This document shows, piece after piece, positions 43,278 through 53,377 of a stretch of 64,000 nt of DNA. The notes under the pieces were generated by a model. That model made no database searches and had not been told where the DNA came from. It was given only the letters and a program-made list of their open reading frames with translations. How positions within the stretch are numbered: position 1 is the stretch's first letter; every line of letters begins with the position of its first letter. The position numbers were made by a program, and so were the translations under genes. This stretch comes from Pseudoteredinibacter isoporae_A (GTDB taxonomy: Bacteria > Pseudomonadota > Gammaproteobacteria > Pseudomonadales > Cellvibrionaceae). The stretch lies in the NCBI RefSeq assembly GCF_040372805.1, contig NZ_BAABWJ010000007.1, forward strand, positions 169,610-233,609. The letters are read 5' to 3'.

Positions 43278-44498
43278 TTAATTCACATAACGCTTTTCAA
43301 AATCTTCCACAGGTAAGGCCTTGTCGAAGAAGAAGCCTTGGAGTTGATCCGCCCCCAATTCGCTCAACACTTTGGCTGTGGCTTCGTCTTCGACACCTTC
43401 CGCAACCACGCGCATACCAAAATTTCGAGCCAGGCCAATCACCGCCTTAACAATAGCGAGGTCTTTATCAGAATCCAGCATGGTCATCACAAAGCCTTTA
43501 TCAATTTTTAATTCATGGGCAGGCAGAGAGCGAAATTGCGCCAGGGAGGAATAGCCCGTTCCAAAATCATCAATGGAAATACGCACCCCCATTTGGTGCA
43601 ATTTATTCAGGCGAAGCATCAACTGCTCGTAATCGCTGATCATCAGGTTTTCCGTGATTTCCAGAGTCAGTCGCTCAGGTGCCACACTGTAGATGGCAAG
43701 TGCGTCTTCCAGCACTGTGATGATTTCATCATCCAATAAAAGACTGGGCGGAACATTCACCGAAATGCCCAAGGCTTCCGGCCATTTACTCAAGCGCGCA
43801 ATGGCTGATTTCAGTACCCACCAAGTCATCGGCCGAATCACACCATGACGTTCCGCCACATCGATAAATTGACCGGGCATCATGACTTTTTTATTCGGGC
43901 AATGCCAACGCATAAGCGCTTCAGCGCCAATCGCCGTTCGGTAGCCCGTGTGTATTTTAACCTGGTAGTACAAACGAAACTCACCGCGTTCCAAAGCCTG
44001 CTCCAGCTCATCGACCAGACGCGATTCGTCATCGATCCCAACCTGAAATTCCTGTTGAAAAATCTGCATGGGCAGCGCGGCCTTGCGCGCCTGACGAAGT
44101 GCAATGCGGCAATGCAACAATGTCTTTTCCGATGTTGATTGATCGCCTTTATGCAGACAAAAACCGGCGTGATAACCGATCGGTGATGATATCCCCATCA
44201 GTTCGCAGGGCTGGGAAAACAAACGCTCCAATTTCGCAGCCGCCAATTGCAACTGAGCATCATCAGCCACACCGGATAGAGACACCAGAAAACGACCGTC
44301 TTTCAGAATTTTACTTTGATCAATTGGGCGCACCCACGACGTCATACGTCGGTGAAACTCATCCAGCAGAAGCAAGGCGGACGCCGGGCCATGCAGCGCT
44401 GCCAGTCCATCATAATCGGCAATTTCAATAATGCCGATGTAGTGAGCAGTACCCACGCCAGGTTTTTCCAGGTTTTCTTTATGAACGTCCTGGTTCAT
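43278..44498 (-). CDS. cyclic-di-GMP phosphodiesterase, EAL domain
   Basis: This 406-residue protein has an N-terminal degenerate GGDEF-like domain (its signature place reads 'FLVSLSGVADD') and a C-terminal EAL domain with key residues intact: 'AIGAEALMRW', 'LEITENLMI', 'IDDFGTGYSS', 'LKIDKGFV', 'AEGVED' and 'QGFFFDKALP'. It should hydrolyse cyclic-di-GMP in the cytoplasm. It overlaps the upstream HD-GYP gene by 4 bases (ATGA), so the two are translationally coupled. Confidence 0.9.
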   Translation of the reverse strand: MNQDVHKENLEKPGVGTAHYIGIIEIADYDGLAALHGPASALLLLDEFHRRMTSWVRPIDQSKILKDGRFLVSLSGVADDAQLQLAAAKLERLFSQPCELMGISSPIGYHAGFCLHKGDQSTSEKTLLHCRIALRQARKAALPMQIFQQEFQVGIDDESRLVDELEQALERGEFRLYYQVKIHTGYRTAIGAEALMRWHCPNKKVMMPGQFIDVAERHGVIRPMTWWVLKSAIARLSKWPEALGISVNVPPSLLLDDEIITVLEDALAIYSVAPERLTLEITENLMISDYEQLMLRLNKLHQMGVRISIDDFGTGYSSLAQFRSLPAHELKIDKGFVMTMLDSDKDLAIVKAVIGLARNFGMRVVAEGVEDEATAKVLSELGADQLQGFFFDKALPVEDFEKRYVN

Positions 44499-45667
44499 AT
44501 GAAATACTCTTCGCTGTTCACATCATAACTACCGGGCCGCAACCCTTGCACAATCCAACTGATGTTACCGATGTCATCACTGGACAAATCAATCAGCCGC
44601 AGTGCGTCCAGTTTGCGTTTGAATTTATCGAGGACAATCACGACCTCAGGTTTCAGGCGGCGAATATCGTTCTGCTTCACGACAATCCCAACTTCACCCG
44701 TATTCAGTTCAACCAGCGAACCCGTTGGAAACAAACCAATCGCCTGAACGAATTGCTCGACTAATGCATCTTGAAATAACACCCCCTTGCTTTGAATCAA
44801 TTCCTGAATCGCATCATAGGAAGACACGCCCGGCGCATAAGGGCGTGGAGTAATCATGGCGTCGTAGGCATCCACCAAGCCGGCAATCCGGGCAAATAAG
44901 GGAATATCGTTGCCTTTCAGACCGTCGGGATACCCACTGCCGTCCATGCGTTCATGGTGGCTTCGAATCATGCTGAGAATTTCAAGATCGGCGTTGCCAT
45001 TGTCATCGACCATCTGCATACCGAGATGGGTGTGCAGCTCAACCATCTGTCGCTGGTAGTCACTCAGCCCTCCAATTTGCTTGAAGATTTCATCGGGCAA
45101 GCGCGTCATACCCACGTCACACATCGCACAGCCCACGACCAGTTTTTCTAACTCATCAAGCGGAAGACCAATATGGCGCCCCAAAATAGCGGCCCAAACG
45201 GCCATGGATATGCCATGTTGGTAGCGATAGTCCGACGATGCCTTCAGTCGCACCAACACGGCCATAGCTTCTTTATTATTGAAAACGCCATCGATCAGTG
45301 GCTGAACCGATTCTCGCACAATACGAATATCGGTTTGCACACCATTGTTGAGGGCATTAAATACCTTGTCGAGGGATTCACTGGCCGAGAGGAAAGAGGT
45401 TTTTGCTTGTTCGAACTCGGCTTTGATACTGAGGCGGTCTTTTAGGGTCTCTTCCTGCTGGGGGCGTTTGGGGAGAAAGAGATTAGAACCAGCATAGTCT
45501 GCATCGATATAGACATAGTCCACATAGCGACCAATATAGTCCACCTCTTCGGCATTCTGAACGACGAAGCCTTGCAAGGCAAAGGGGGTATCCAACCAGG
45601 GACGATCCAACTCAGCGACAAACATGCCCGGGCGCAGGTTTTCGGCTTGTACTTTCAGCAGTCGCAT
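44495..45667 (-). CDS. HD-GYP domain protein with DUF3391, altered HD motif
   Basis: This 390-residue protein begins with a DUF3391 domain ('LLKVQAENLRPGMFVAELDR') and has a C-terminal HD-GYP domain. The GYP signature 'HHERMDGSGYPDGL' (His237, His238), His214 and the later Asp residues are present, but the first metal-binding His of the HD pair is Cys183 (AMCDVG). This could lower or alter metal use, so catalysis is uncertain. The family hydrolyses cyclic-di-GMP. The gene overlaps the EAL gene downstream. Confidence 0.87.
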   Translation of the reverse strand: MRLLKVQAENLRPGMFVAELDRPWLDTPFALQGFVVQNAEEVDYIGRYVDYVYIDADYAGSNLFLPKRPQQEETLKDRLSIKAEFEQAKTSFLSASESLDKVFNALNNGVQTDIRIVRESVQPLIDGVFNNKEAMAVLVRLKASSDYRYQHGISMAVWAAILGRHIGLPLDELEKLVVGCAMCDVGMTRLPDEIFKQIGGLSDYQRQMVELHTHLGMQMVDDNGNADLEILSMIRSHHERMDGSGYPDGLKGNDIPLFARIAGLVDAYDAMITPRPYAPGVSSYDAIQELIQSKGVLFQDALVEQFVQAIGLFPTGSLVELNTGEVGIVVKQNDIRRLKPEVVIVLDKFKRKLDALRLIDLSSDDIGNISWIVQGLRPGSYDVNSEEYFI

Positions 45668-45891
45668 TCACTACCCCAACATCAAACACGCAATCTATAG
45701 CTCATGGGTTTGCTATCGGCCATGGCGATGAAAGATTGAGCACGACACTATGCACACAATGAGCGTCAGCTTTCCCCAAAAATACCGAAGAAGTGCACAA
45801 TTTGCGTAAAGTCGGTTTTATTAAGCAAGTAGAGCGATATACTGAGCCAAAACCGTCACCCCGAGATAATAAGAACCCTAAGGACTCATCA

Positions 45892-48450
45892 ATGTTTCAG
45901 CGATCAAAACGCACTATCGCCCACCCCTCGTTTCGTTTGAACCTAAATACCGCACTGATCCCCGCATCCATTCTAGGCATCGCTTGCTTAAGCGCTTGCA
46001 GCCCATCGTCGGAAACCGATACCGTCCAGCAAGCCGCAACCAAAGCGCCAGCGGCGGTCGAACAGCATGATTACTCAGCGGATGTGCATCTGGACAAATA
46101 CGGCGTGCCCCACATAGTGGCCAAGGATTACAGCAGCCTGGGTTATGCAACCGGCTATATGCAGGCACGCGAAAACCTATGCACCTTGGCGGAACAAATT
46201 CGCAATGTCCGTGGAGAAAGCGCTCGCTATCTTGGTGCCGGGCCGAAGCATAAATACCTGCTCTCAGACATCGCCTATCGCTCATTCAATCTGGTGCATC
46301 GAGCTGAGCAACTTTATCCTCAGCTCGATCCGGCTATGCAGGATTTATTGCAGGGGTATACCGATGGTTTTAATCAGAACCTCGTCGAACGTAACAGCCC
46401 CGAGGACTACCCTTCGCCCTGCCGAGGCGCCGACTGGGTGAACCCGGTTAAGGTGTCTGAGCTGTTGGCCTACCACATGGATCTCGCCATGCTGTCCAGC
46501 AGCCGCGCTTTTATTGGCGCCATTGCCAGCGCCAAACCGCCGGCCGAAAAAGTAGCCTTCTCCCCCCCAGTTCTCGATGCGGAACATGTGCTCACCGCCA
46601 AAGGTATTGGCAGCAACGGCTGGGCACTGGGCAAAGACAAAGTGGCTGGTGCCAATAGCCTGTTGATGGCCAACCCACATTTTCCTTACGACGGCGAACT
46701 GCGCTTTTATCAACAGCACCTGACCATCCCTGGCGAACTGAACGTCGCGGGCGTTGGCATGATCGGCCTGCCCGGCATCAGTATTGGTTTTAACGAGCAC
46801 CTGGGCTGGACTCACACCGTATCCCAATCCAAACGATTCACGCTTTATCAATTGGAATTAGATCCGAACAACCCAATGCGCTATCGCTACGGTGATGATT
46901 ACCGAGACATCGTCAGCCACACTGTGACCATTGAGGTTAAACAGCCCGATGGGCAGCTAAAGCCACAAGATCATAAAGTCTATGGCAGCCACTTTGGTCC
47001 TATTGTTAACCTCGCCTCACTGTCACCCAATCTGGGTTGGAATGCCAAGTCTGCCATCAGCCTACGTGACGCCAACCTCGACAACATTGGTATGCTGAGC
47101 CACTGGGTGGCTATGGCCAAAGCGGAATCTCCGGAAGCGTTCATGCAAGCCTTTGAAGATCACCGTTCTATTCCCTGGGTCAATACCATGATGGCCGCCA
47201 AAGATGGGCGCGTGCTGTACATTGATGGAACCCAGACACCCAAACTCAGCGAACAGGCGGAAGCCTATTGGCGTAAAGCCTCACAAAGCCCGAAACTCGC
47301 AGGTATCTGGCGCGATGGTGCCGGTACAATTCTGCTGCCTGGCAACGACCCCACTTACGAATGGCAAGCCACCGACGGCGCCCGCCAAAGTGGCCTGATC
47401 CCAATCAGCGAAGCACCGAAAGCGTTGCGTTCAGACTATGTGTTTAACGCCAATTCCAGTCACTGGCTGAGCCATCTTGAAGAACCCCTGGAAGGTTACA
47501 GCATTGTCTACGGCCCTGAAAAAAGCCATCGTAGCCCTCGCACACGTTTCAATGCCCTGCTGATCAGTAATCGCAGTGCTGGCCAGCCCGCCGGCGAAGA
47601 CAATCGTTTCGACATCGACGAGCTGAAAGCTGTGTTTACCGGCAATGAATCCCTGTTTGGGCAGCAGCTCCTAGCCGATCTTGTGGCACGCTGCCAGGCC
47701 AACCCACAACAAAATCTGGATGGCCAAGACTACGATTTAACCGCCGCCTGTAACGCATTGGCGAATTGGGATGGCCGTTATCTGCTGGAGAGTCGTGGCG
47801 CACACATTATGCGTGAGTTCCTGGCTGAATTCCGCGTACCGGCACATCGTGACTTGAGCGATAAGCTCTTCGCCAATGCCTTCGATCCAACTAAACCCGC
47901 CATGACGCCTGGCGCACTCGCTCCAGCGGGAGACGGCGAAGACCCAATCCTTCTTGCCCTGGCCCGAGCGGCAAAGCGACTGGAAGACAATAACGTTGCT
48001 CTGGACGCAAAACTGGGTGATATCCAACACATCGCCAAAGCCAAGGGTTTAGCGCCGATTCCGGTGACTGGAGCGTATTCCTGGGAAGGTATTTTCAACT
48101 ATTCTCAGGCCCGCACTCGCAATCGCGGACATTCTGAATTGGCCCTGGCAGATGTAGGCACACCAGCCAGCAAGCAGCCCTTCAGTCCACTGCGCAAGCG
48201 TCAAACACGTCATGGTAGCGAGGCGGTTTATCCGGTGAACTACGGTTCCTGTTTTGTTATGGCCCTGCAGTTCACCGAGCAAGGACCGGAAGGCGAAATG
48301 TTCTTGAGCTATGGCCAAGCCCACGATCCAGAATCACCGCACTTTGTGGACCAAAGCCACATGTTCAGCCAGCAACAATGGCGTCCAATTGAACTGCTGG
48401 GGGAAAATCTGCCGAGTGTTGAATTTAAACTGCGAGCCAATAAACCATAA
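45892..48450 (+). CDS. penicillin acylase-family lipoprotein (N-terminal nucleophile hydrolase)
   Basis: From MFQRSKRTIAHP, the start served by an AAGGA SD, the protein has 852 residues. The signal ends in a lipobox (LSAC, Cys36). The alpha chain is followed by the self-processing site between Gly240 and the nucleophile Ser241 ('GIGSNGWALGKDK'); 'MANPHFPY' is the adjoining family motif. The large beta chain runs to the end. The family includes AHL acylases (quorum quenching), aculeacin acylases and penicillin acylases; 'QARENLCTLAEQIRNVRGES' is closer to the aculeacin/AHL branch. It probably acts in the periplasm or on the surface. Substrate is not shown by the sequence. Confidence 0.9.
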   Translation: MFQRSKRTIAHPSFRLNLNTALIPASILGIACLSACSPSSETDTVQQAATKAPAAVEQHDYSADVHLDKYGVPHIVAKDYSSLGYATGYMQARENLCTLAEQIRNVRGESARYLGAGPKHKYLLSDIAYRSFNLVHRAEQLYPQLDPAMQDLLQGYTDGFNQNLVERNSPEDYPSPCRGADWVNPVKVSELLAYHMDLAMLSSSRAFIGAIASAKPPAEKVAFSPPVLDAEHVLTAKGIGSNGWALGKDKVAGANSLLMANPHFPYDGELRFYQQHLTIPGELNVAGVGMIGLPGISIGFNEHLGWTHTVSQSKRFTLYQLELDPNNPMRYRYGDDYRDIVSHTVTIEVKQPDGQLKPQDHKVYGSHFGPIVNLASLSPNLGWNAKSAISLRDANLDNIGMLSHWVAMAKAESPEAFMQAFEDHRSIPWVNTMMAAKDGRVLYIDGTQTPKLSEQAEAYWRKASQSPKLAGIWRDGAGTILLPGNDPTYEWQATDGARQSGLIPISEAPKALRSDYVFNANSSHWLSHLEEPLEGYSIVYGPEKSHRSPRTRFNALLISNRSAGQPAGEDNRFDIDELKAVFTGNESLFGQQLLADLVARCQANPQQNLDGQDYDLTAACNALANWDGRYLLESRGAHIMREFLAEFRVPAHRDLSDKLFANAFDPTKPAMTPGALAPAGDGEDPILLALARAAKRLEDNNVALDAKLGDIQHIAKAKGLAPIPVTGAYSWEGIFNYSQARTRNRGHSELALADVGTPASKQPFSPLRKRQTRHGSEAVYPVNYGSCFVMALQFTEQGPEGEMFLSYGQAHDPESPHFVDQSHMFSQQQWRPIELLGENLPSVEFKLRANKP

Positions 48451-48472
48451 ACTCTCACAGTTCACAGCACAC

Positions 48473-48505
48473 AAAAAACGCGGCAACAATGGCCGCGTTT
48501 TTTGT
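48473..48505. terminator. bidirectional Rho-independent terminator
   Basis: CGCGGC and GCCGCG form a 6-bp GC stem with a 7-nt loop, flanked by an A-run and a T-run. It lies between the convergent acylase and PhyH genes. Confidence 0.85.
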
Positions 48506-48522
48506 TTTCAAGCACTGACTAT

Positions 48523-49395
48523 TTACGAAAGATTGGGCTTCAGATAAGGCTCCAGTATCCGTTTGGGGTGTTTGCCATCCACCATACCCATAAACGGTCC
48601 GAAGATTGAATACCCCAACATGCGCTTGATGTCTTCAGAGCACTGCGCCGCACGCTCCAGTGGCACCGACAAACTGAAATTTTCCTGGGGGCGGATAAAA
48701 CCTTCACAATATTGCGCCGTAGCCGCAAGACGAGGCTGATCAGATACATTGGCACCACCACCATGCCATAAGGTTCCCAGAAAAAAGACCGCCGAACCGG
48801 CCTTCATTTCACAGCTGACCTGACGTTTGAGATCGTCCTCACCCGGTTGTTTGTCTCCCCAGTGATGAGACCCGGGAATAATGGTCGTCCCGCCGTTCTC
48901 CTCCCTAAAATCATCAATCGCCCAAACGGTCGCCGCACTGACAAACTTTCTGGGGCGGGGTATTTGCACATAACCATCATCGGCATGTAGGGGTTGCTGC
49001 TGTTCACCAGGAAGAATATTAATGACTTGTAACTGCGACAAAAGATAACTGGGCATTAACACCGCATCGAGCAGGGCCAAAATCATCGGGTGCTCGACCA
49101 TCGGATTCAAAGCAAAGGTTTTCGCCATCACAGAATAAATTCTCTGGGTCAGTTCACCCTCGAAAAAATTTCGCCCCCGGTGGCCCAGCAAGGGTTCCAC
49201 GGCAGAGCGAATCAGATCGATCTGCTCCTGACTCAATAAATCAGGAATGACCACATAACCCTCCTCAAGCACTTGCTTCAAATATTGCTGAAGTAAGTCC
49301 GGATCGACGCGCTCACCGGCATTGGAATGGGTTTTCTTATATTTATTGGCGGTTTCAAGGGCGTGATAGGCATCGAGACTGCGATCGTCACTCAT
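48523..49395 (-). CDS. phytanoyl-CoA dioxygenase-family (PhyH) oxygenase
   Basis: From MSDDRSLDAYHAL the protein has 290 residues. It has the double-stranded beta-helix pattern of Fe(II)/2-oxoglutarate oxygenases: 'LEEGYVVIPDLLS', the HxD ligand pair in 'LHADDGYVQI', 'ENGGTTIIPGSHHWG', the distal His in 'LWHGGGANVS' and an Arg in 'QPRLAATAQYCEG'. Substrate is unknown. It lies downstream of a divergent or tandem AraC gene by about 80 bases. Confidence 0.86.
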   Translation of the reverse strand: MSDDRSLDAYHALETANKYKKTHSNAGERVDPDLLQQYLKQVLEEGYVVIPDLLSQEQIDLIRSAVEPLLGHRGRNFFEGELTQRIYSVMAKTFALNPMVEHPMILALLDAVLMPSYLLSQLQVINILPGEQQQPLHADDGYVQIPRPRKFVSAATVWAIDDFREENGGTTIIPGSHHWGDKQPGEDDLKRQVSCEMKAGSAVFFLGTLWHGGGANVSDQPRLAATAQYCEGFIRPQENFSLSVPLERAAQCSEDIKRMLGYSIFGPFMGMVDGKHPKRILEPYLKPNLS

Positions 49396-49474
49396 GACTG
49401 GCTCCAAATAGGTAACTGGCTATGAGGCTAATATAGAGTGGCGCTGCACGAGCTTGAAGATCAGATCGCCGCAG

Positions 49475-50509
49475 TTATTTGTCTTTTTTTTGCAAGCCAA
49501 CCACATGACGCCGCCAGTACTGCTTTGGAGAACAGGCAAACCATTGCTTAAAAGCTCGGCTGAATGACGCCATTTCTACATAACCCAACGTCTCAGCCAG
49601 TTGCTCAATGCTCTGCATAGGCCGATCTGCACTGTGCAAATAGTGCAGCGCTTTATCTTTTCGCACTCGGGACAGAATGTCAGAGTAGCTACTGTGCTGC
49701 TCCTTCAAACGACGCCCCAATGTATGACGCGAAAGATGAAGCCGCTCGGCAACATCAGCGGCAGAAAATCGACCGCCTGCAAGATGCTTGGCGATATCCC
49801 CATAGACCTTTTTTTCAAGATCGCCTTCACTGCGCCACAATAAAGAATGCACATGGTTGTTGGCCGCATACTGCTCCGCGCTGATCGCCGGAGCAATGGC
49901 TGTCGAACCTACATCAGAATGAAATTGAATATATGCGCGGCGATGACCATAGCTCGGCCAGGCCCCAAACAAATAGGCGAACTCTTTGTCAAAAGGCATC
50001 GCCTCACAACTGAAAGCGAGGCGCACAAGTGGCAATTGTTCCTGACATAGCCAGGACAATAACTTCAGCACTCTCATCAAAGCGGCAATTTGCAAATGAA
50101 CCGCAGAATGATGTTGGTTGATCACTACCTTTTGTTGACTGTCCCACTCGCTCAAGTCGAACAGCTCTGCATCACCATCGACAAACAAACTGTAAAAGCG
50201 ATTCAGATTACCCAGCGCCGTGCCCAGATCCGGACTGGGATACAACAAATGGAGAAGCGCAACATGACTGCCCAGAGGAACGGCTTTATCGAGTAAGCCC
50301 AACCACTCGTCTTCCAGGGCGTCGCACAATCGCTCAGTGAACTGACTGTATTGCGCAACCGTGACCTTACGGCTGTTCAGTAATTCACGATAGGGTTCAA
50401 CCAGAGCCGGTGGGAATGTATCCCTCTCCATCAAAGGCTCAGCCAAGTGCCGCACAAAGCCTGTCGGTATCGTGGGAATGTGGAGATAACTTGCTTGTTC
50501 CTGGCTCAT
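49475..50509 (-). CDS. AraC-family transcriptional regulator
   Basis: This 344-residue regulator has an N-terminal ligand-binding region of the Arabinose_bd type ('LCQEQLPLVRLAFSCEAMP', 'YLFGAWPSYGHRRAYIQFH') and a C-terminal pair of helix-turn-helix motifs ('FSAADVAERLHLSRHTLGRRLKEQ', 'AETLGYVEMASFSRAFKQWFACSPKQYW'). This type often controls lipid, fatty-acid or ornithine-utilisation genes nearby. Candidate targets are the PhyH oxygenase downstream and the M20 peptidase upstream, all on the same strand. Confidence 0.88.
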   Translation of the reverse strand: MSQEQASYLHIPTIPTGFVRHLAEPLMERDTFPPALVEPYRELLNSRKVTVAQYSQFTERLCDALEDEWLGLLDKAVPLGSHVALLHLLYPSPDLGTALGNLNRFYSLFVDGDAELFDLSEWDSQQKVVINQHHSAVHLQIAALMRVLKLLSWLCQEQLPLVRLAFSCEAMPFDKEFAYLFGAWPSYGHRRAYIQFHSDVGSTAIAPAISAEQYAANNHVHSLLWRSEGDLEKKVYGDIAKHLAGGRFSAADVAERLHLSRHTLGRRLKEQHSSYSDILSRVRKDKALHYLHSADRPMQSIEQLAETLGYVEMASFSRAFKQWFACSPKQYWRRHVVGLQKKDK

Positions 50510-50539
50510 GTGTTGGTTTGCTCTAGCCTTCCAAAGCTG

Positions 50540-51862
50540 TCACGGTGTGTGTTGTTTGGCCAGTCGGTGCATTAAAATTGCTGCTTTATGGATGTTCTTT
50601 TTAAAGCTGTCCATGTCGGCGACTTCATCACGGGTGTGACCACCCGAGCCCATGAGTCCCAAGCCATCCAGAGCCATATCCACATAATCGGCCGCAAACG
50701 AGATGTCCGCAGCTCCGGCTTTACGAGGATTAACCGGTGTTACAGGGCCATAATTTAATTCTTCACTGACCTGACTGTACTGCGCCAACAGCTTTCGATT
50801 CGCCTCAGTCGGCGGCATGGGGGGATAACCCTCGGCGAAGCTCAGCTTTGCCGATGTATGTTTAAGATTACTTTGCACAATTTCGTTCATGGTGGCCTGC
50901 GCTCTAGCCAACTCTTCCGGGCTCAAGGTACGCAGATCACCCTTCACTATCGCCGTTTGTGCCACGATGTTACTTTTACCTGCCATAGCCTCAGCATTAT
51001 TAACATCCAGCTCGAGGGACTTATTGCCCGCTACCAATAAACCTGGATTTACTGTAGCCGCACCCAGACCATCAATTTTCTGACGGAACTCATTTAAAAT
51101 TCTGGCCACTTCGTAGGCCGCACCATAACCCACGGCATCAGTAAATACCTGAGAGGAATGCGCCGGACGCCCACTGACCTCCAAACGCCACCCCATAGAA
51201 CCCCGTCGGGCAATGACCGCCGTTTTAATGTTACTGTCGCCGTCTTCAAAACCGAGAGCAATATCCGCCCATTTGGCACCTTCAACAATGGCTTTTTTGG
51301 AGAGCGATAGGGGTTTGCCGCTGCTTTCTTCATCGCCGGTAAACAGGACACGAACCTGCATATCATCCAACACACCTTCAGCCTTCAGCGCCCGCAGCGC
51401 CGCCACCACAATGGTGTTGCCGCCTTTCATATCCGTGATACCCGGCCCAGCAACCTTGCCATTGCCCAAGTCACGGTACGCCTGAAATTGATCATCCTTG
51501 GTAAATACCGTATCCAGATGACCGATCATTAAAATTTTCGGGCCACGCGTTCCATAACTGGCCTGCAAATGCCCGGCGCGATTAAAGGCTTTCCCGGGAA
51601 TCCACTCGGTGTGGAAACCCAACGCATCAAACTGTTGTTGATATAAGCGCCCGACTTGCTCAACACCGGCAAAGTTCATTGTTCCGCTGTTGATATTGAC
51701 CGCAGTTTTAAGCTCGTCCAGGGCCAAAGGCAATTGAGTATCGACGTGCTGGACTATGCTCTTCTCCAGAGCACTCAGCTCTGCATGAACTGCACCGGCT
51801 TGCAGAGCAGCCGTGAACACCAATCCAATCGTGACCATGTTTTTCCATTTGAAGGGACTCAT
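50540..51862 (-). CDS. secreted M20-family metallopeptidase (glutamate carboxypeptidase type)
   Basis: This 440-residue protein has a signal peptide (TIGLVFTAALQAGAVHA) and the M20 zinc-peptidase pattern: 'ILMIGHLDTVF' (His, Asp), 'GPGITDMKGG' (Asp), 'LFTGDEESSG' (catalytic Glu pair), a lid domain with 'GRPAHSSQ', and C-terminal 'GSGGHTRDE' (His ligand). It resembles carboxypeptidase G2, which removes C-terminal glutamate. The enzyme should act in the periplasm. It starts just upstream of the AraC gene on the same strand. Confidence 0.9.
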   Translation of the reverse strand: MSPFKWKNMVTIGLVFTAALQAGAVHAELSALEKSIVQHVDTQLPLALDELKTAVNINSGTMNFAGVEQVGRLYQQQFDALGFHTEWIPGKAFNRAGHLQASYGTRGPKILMIGHLDTVFTKDDQFQAYRDLGNGKVAGPGITDMKGGNTIVVAALRALKAEGVLDDMQVRVLFTGDEESSGKPLSLSKKAIVEGAKWADIALGFEDGDSNIKTAVIARRGSMGWRLEVSGRPAHSSQVFTDAVGYGAAYEVARILNEFRQKIDGLGAATVNPGLLVAGNKSLELDVNNAEAMAGKSNIVAQTAIVKGDLRTLSPEELARAQATMNEIVQSNLKHTSAKLSFAEGYPPMPPTEANRKLLAQYSQVSEELNYGPVTPVNPRKAGAADISFAADYVDMALDGLGLMGSGGHTRDEVADMDSFKKNIHKAAILMHRLAKQHTP

Positions 51863-52037
51863 AAATGCCTCTTTGTTGCGCGTTCATTGTTCGACTCATG
51901 TTCTACTCGATGTTTATCTGTCATTTCGCCACGAAAGGCAAAAGAAAACCGCGACAGATAATCAAGTGCTAGGACATTGATTCTAATTTAAGCGCGTCCA
52001 TCAGGCTACCAGTCCCCTCCGAATCAACCTCTCACGA

Positions 52038-53201
52038 TCATAAATAGCGCAGCCATCGAATATCCCGGCGCCGGCTCTTCAATTTGGCGAACCAGGCAGA
52101 CGGATAATACAATGGCACAACCAACGCGAGACTCCATAGCCAAACCGTGGACAGCTGATCTACGCCATAGTACGCGCCCTTTGTTTTGCCAAATAGCATC
52201 AGCGCACACAAATAGAGAATTTTGAGTGCGTAGAGGTGAAAAATATAGAAAAACATCGGCGCACCTCCCAAGACGGCCAACCGATCGATGGCCCAATTGC
52301 CCTTCTGAGTTTTTTCAAAGTAAGCCAGTAATATAAAACTCACCCCCAATGTTGACAGAAGAAACAACAAGGAAGGTGGATACTTGCTGAGATTGACAAA
52401 GGACATCAATGTTCGGATGGTTTCGTCATAGAGTTGCCAAGGCTGGTCACCATAAACATTCAGAACACGAATCACCACAAACGCCAGCAACATGGCCAGC
52501 CCGCACTTCATCAGATTTTTCTGGCGCTCGCTGGCATTGGCAAGTTTGCCAAACCAGGGGCCAACGATATAGCCCAGGCTGATCACGCCTATCCAAGCCA
52601 GAACCGGGTAAGTCGTTTTTGCCTGTATTCCAAAACCAATATCAAAAATTTCCCGATCATGCAGCATTGCCCATGGGATGTATAAACCGCTATCCGTTGC
52701 GAATGACACGCCGTCAAGTAAGTTATGACCGCCAATAATCAAAATCGCCAACGTGGCTAAAGCGAGGCGAGGCAGATGAATCAAGGCCGCCAATGCAACC
52801 ATACTAACGCCGATAGCCCAGATCACTTGGAGGAAAAGTTTTTCAGGAGGAAACTGCCCCGTCCACGCAAAACCGATCACCGTAACCTCCAACACCATCA
52901 AGAAAAGTCCGCGCTTGAGTAGAAACATGGATGTTTCATGTCGACAATGGGATTGACCATAGAGATACGCGGAAAGACCCGTTAAAAACACAAACGCAGG
53001 AGCACAAATCGTGCTGAGTAAGCGGGTGAAAAACAATCCGATATCCACACAACCTGCATCCATGGGATCCCCCACCTGCATGTGCAGATAAATCGTCTCT
53101 CGGACGTGATCTACAAGCATGAATAACATCACCAACCCCCGGAGAGCATCGATGGACATCAGGCGTTGCTGTGTGGGTATTTTCTGGTTGTCGTTAGTCA
53201 C
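52038..53201 (-). CDS. DUF1624/HGSNAT-like multi-pass membrane acyltransferase
   Basis: This 387-residue protein has about ten hydrophobic segments and starts with the family motif 'RLMSIDALRGLVMLFMLVDHVRETIY' (Arg-Gly and Asp-His pairs), followed by 'APAFVFLTGLSAYL'. The family is related to acyltransferase-3 and to heparan-alpha-glucosaminide N-acetyltransferase, and probably moves acyl groups across or at the inner membrane. Cysteine and histidine placement is compatible with that. Substrate is unknown. It diverges from the TonB-ABC operon that follows. Confidence 0.8.
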   Translation of the reverse strand: MTNDNQKIPTQQRLMSIDALRGLVMLFMLVDHVRETIYLHMQVGDPMDAGCVDIGLFFTRLLSTICAPAFVFLTGLSAYLYGQSHCRHETSMFLLKRGLFLMVLEVTVIGFAWTGQFPPEKLFLQVIWAIGVSMVALAALIHLPRLALATLAILIIGGHNLLDGVSFATDSGLYIPWAMLHDREIFDIGFGIQAKTTYPVLAWIGVISLGYIVGPWFGKLANASERQKNLMKCGLAMLLAFVVIRVLNVYGDQPWQLYDETIRTLMSFVNLSKYPPSLLFLLSTLGVSFILLAYFEKTQKGNWAIDRLAVLGGAPMFFYIFHLYALKILYLCALMLFGKTKGAYYGVDQLSTVWLWSLALVVPLYYPSAWFAKLKSRRRDIRWLRYL

Positions 53202-53377
53202 GTTTTTCCTCTTTCAGTGAGAACACTTTCTAAATTCGTTGGTGTGTCAGGGAAGTACCGACCATCAAAACGCTCAGCATGCAGGTAAAACACATTTCTC
53301 GACGACGTCAGCTCAATCACATCAGTAGGGTCAACTTGAGCAGGCTCGGTAAATGTTAGACAAGCTCCCAAACTAAT

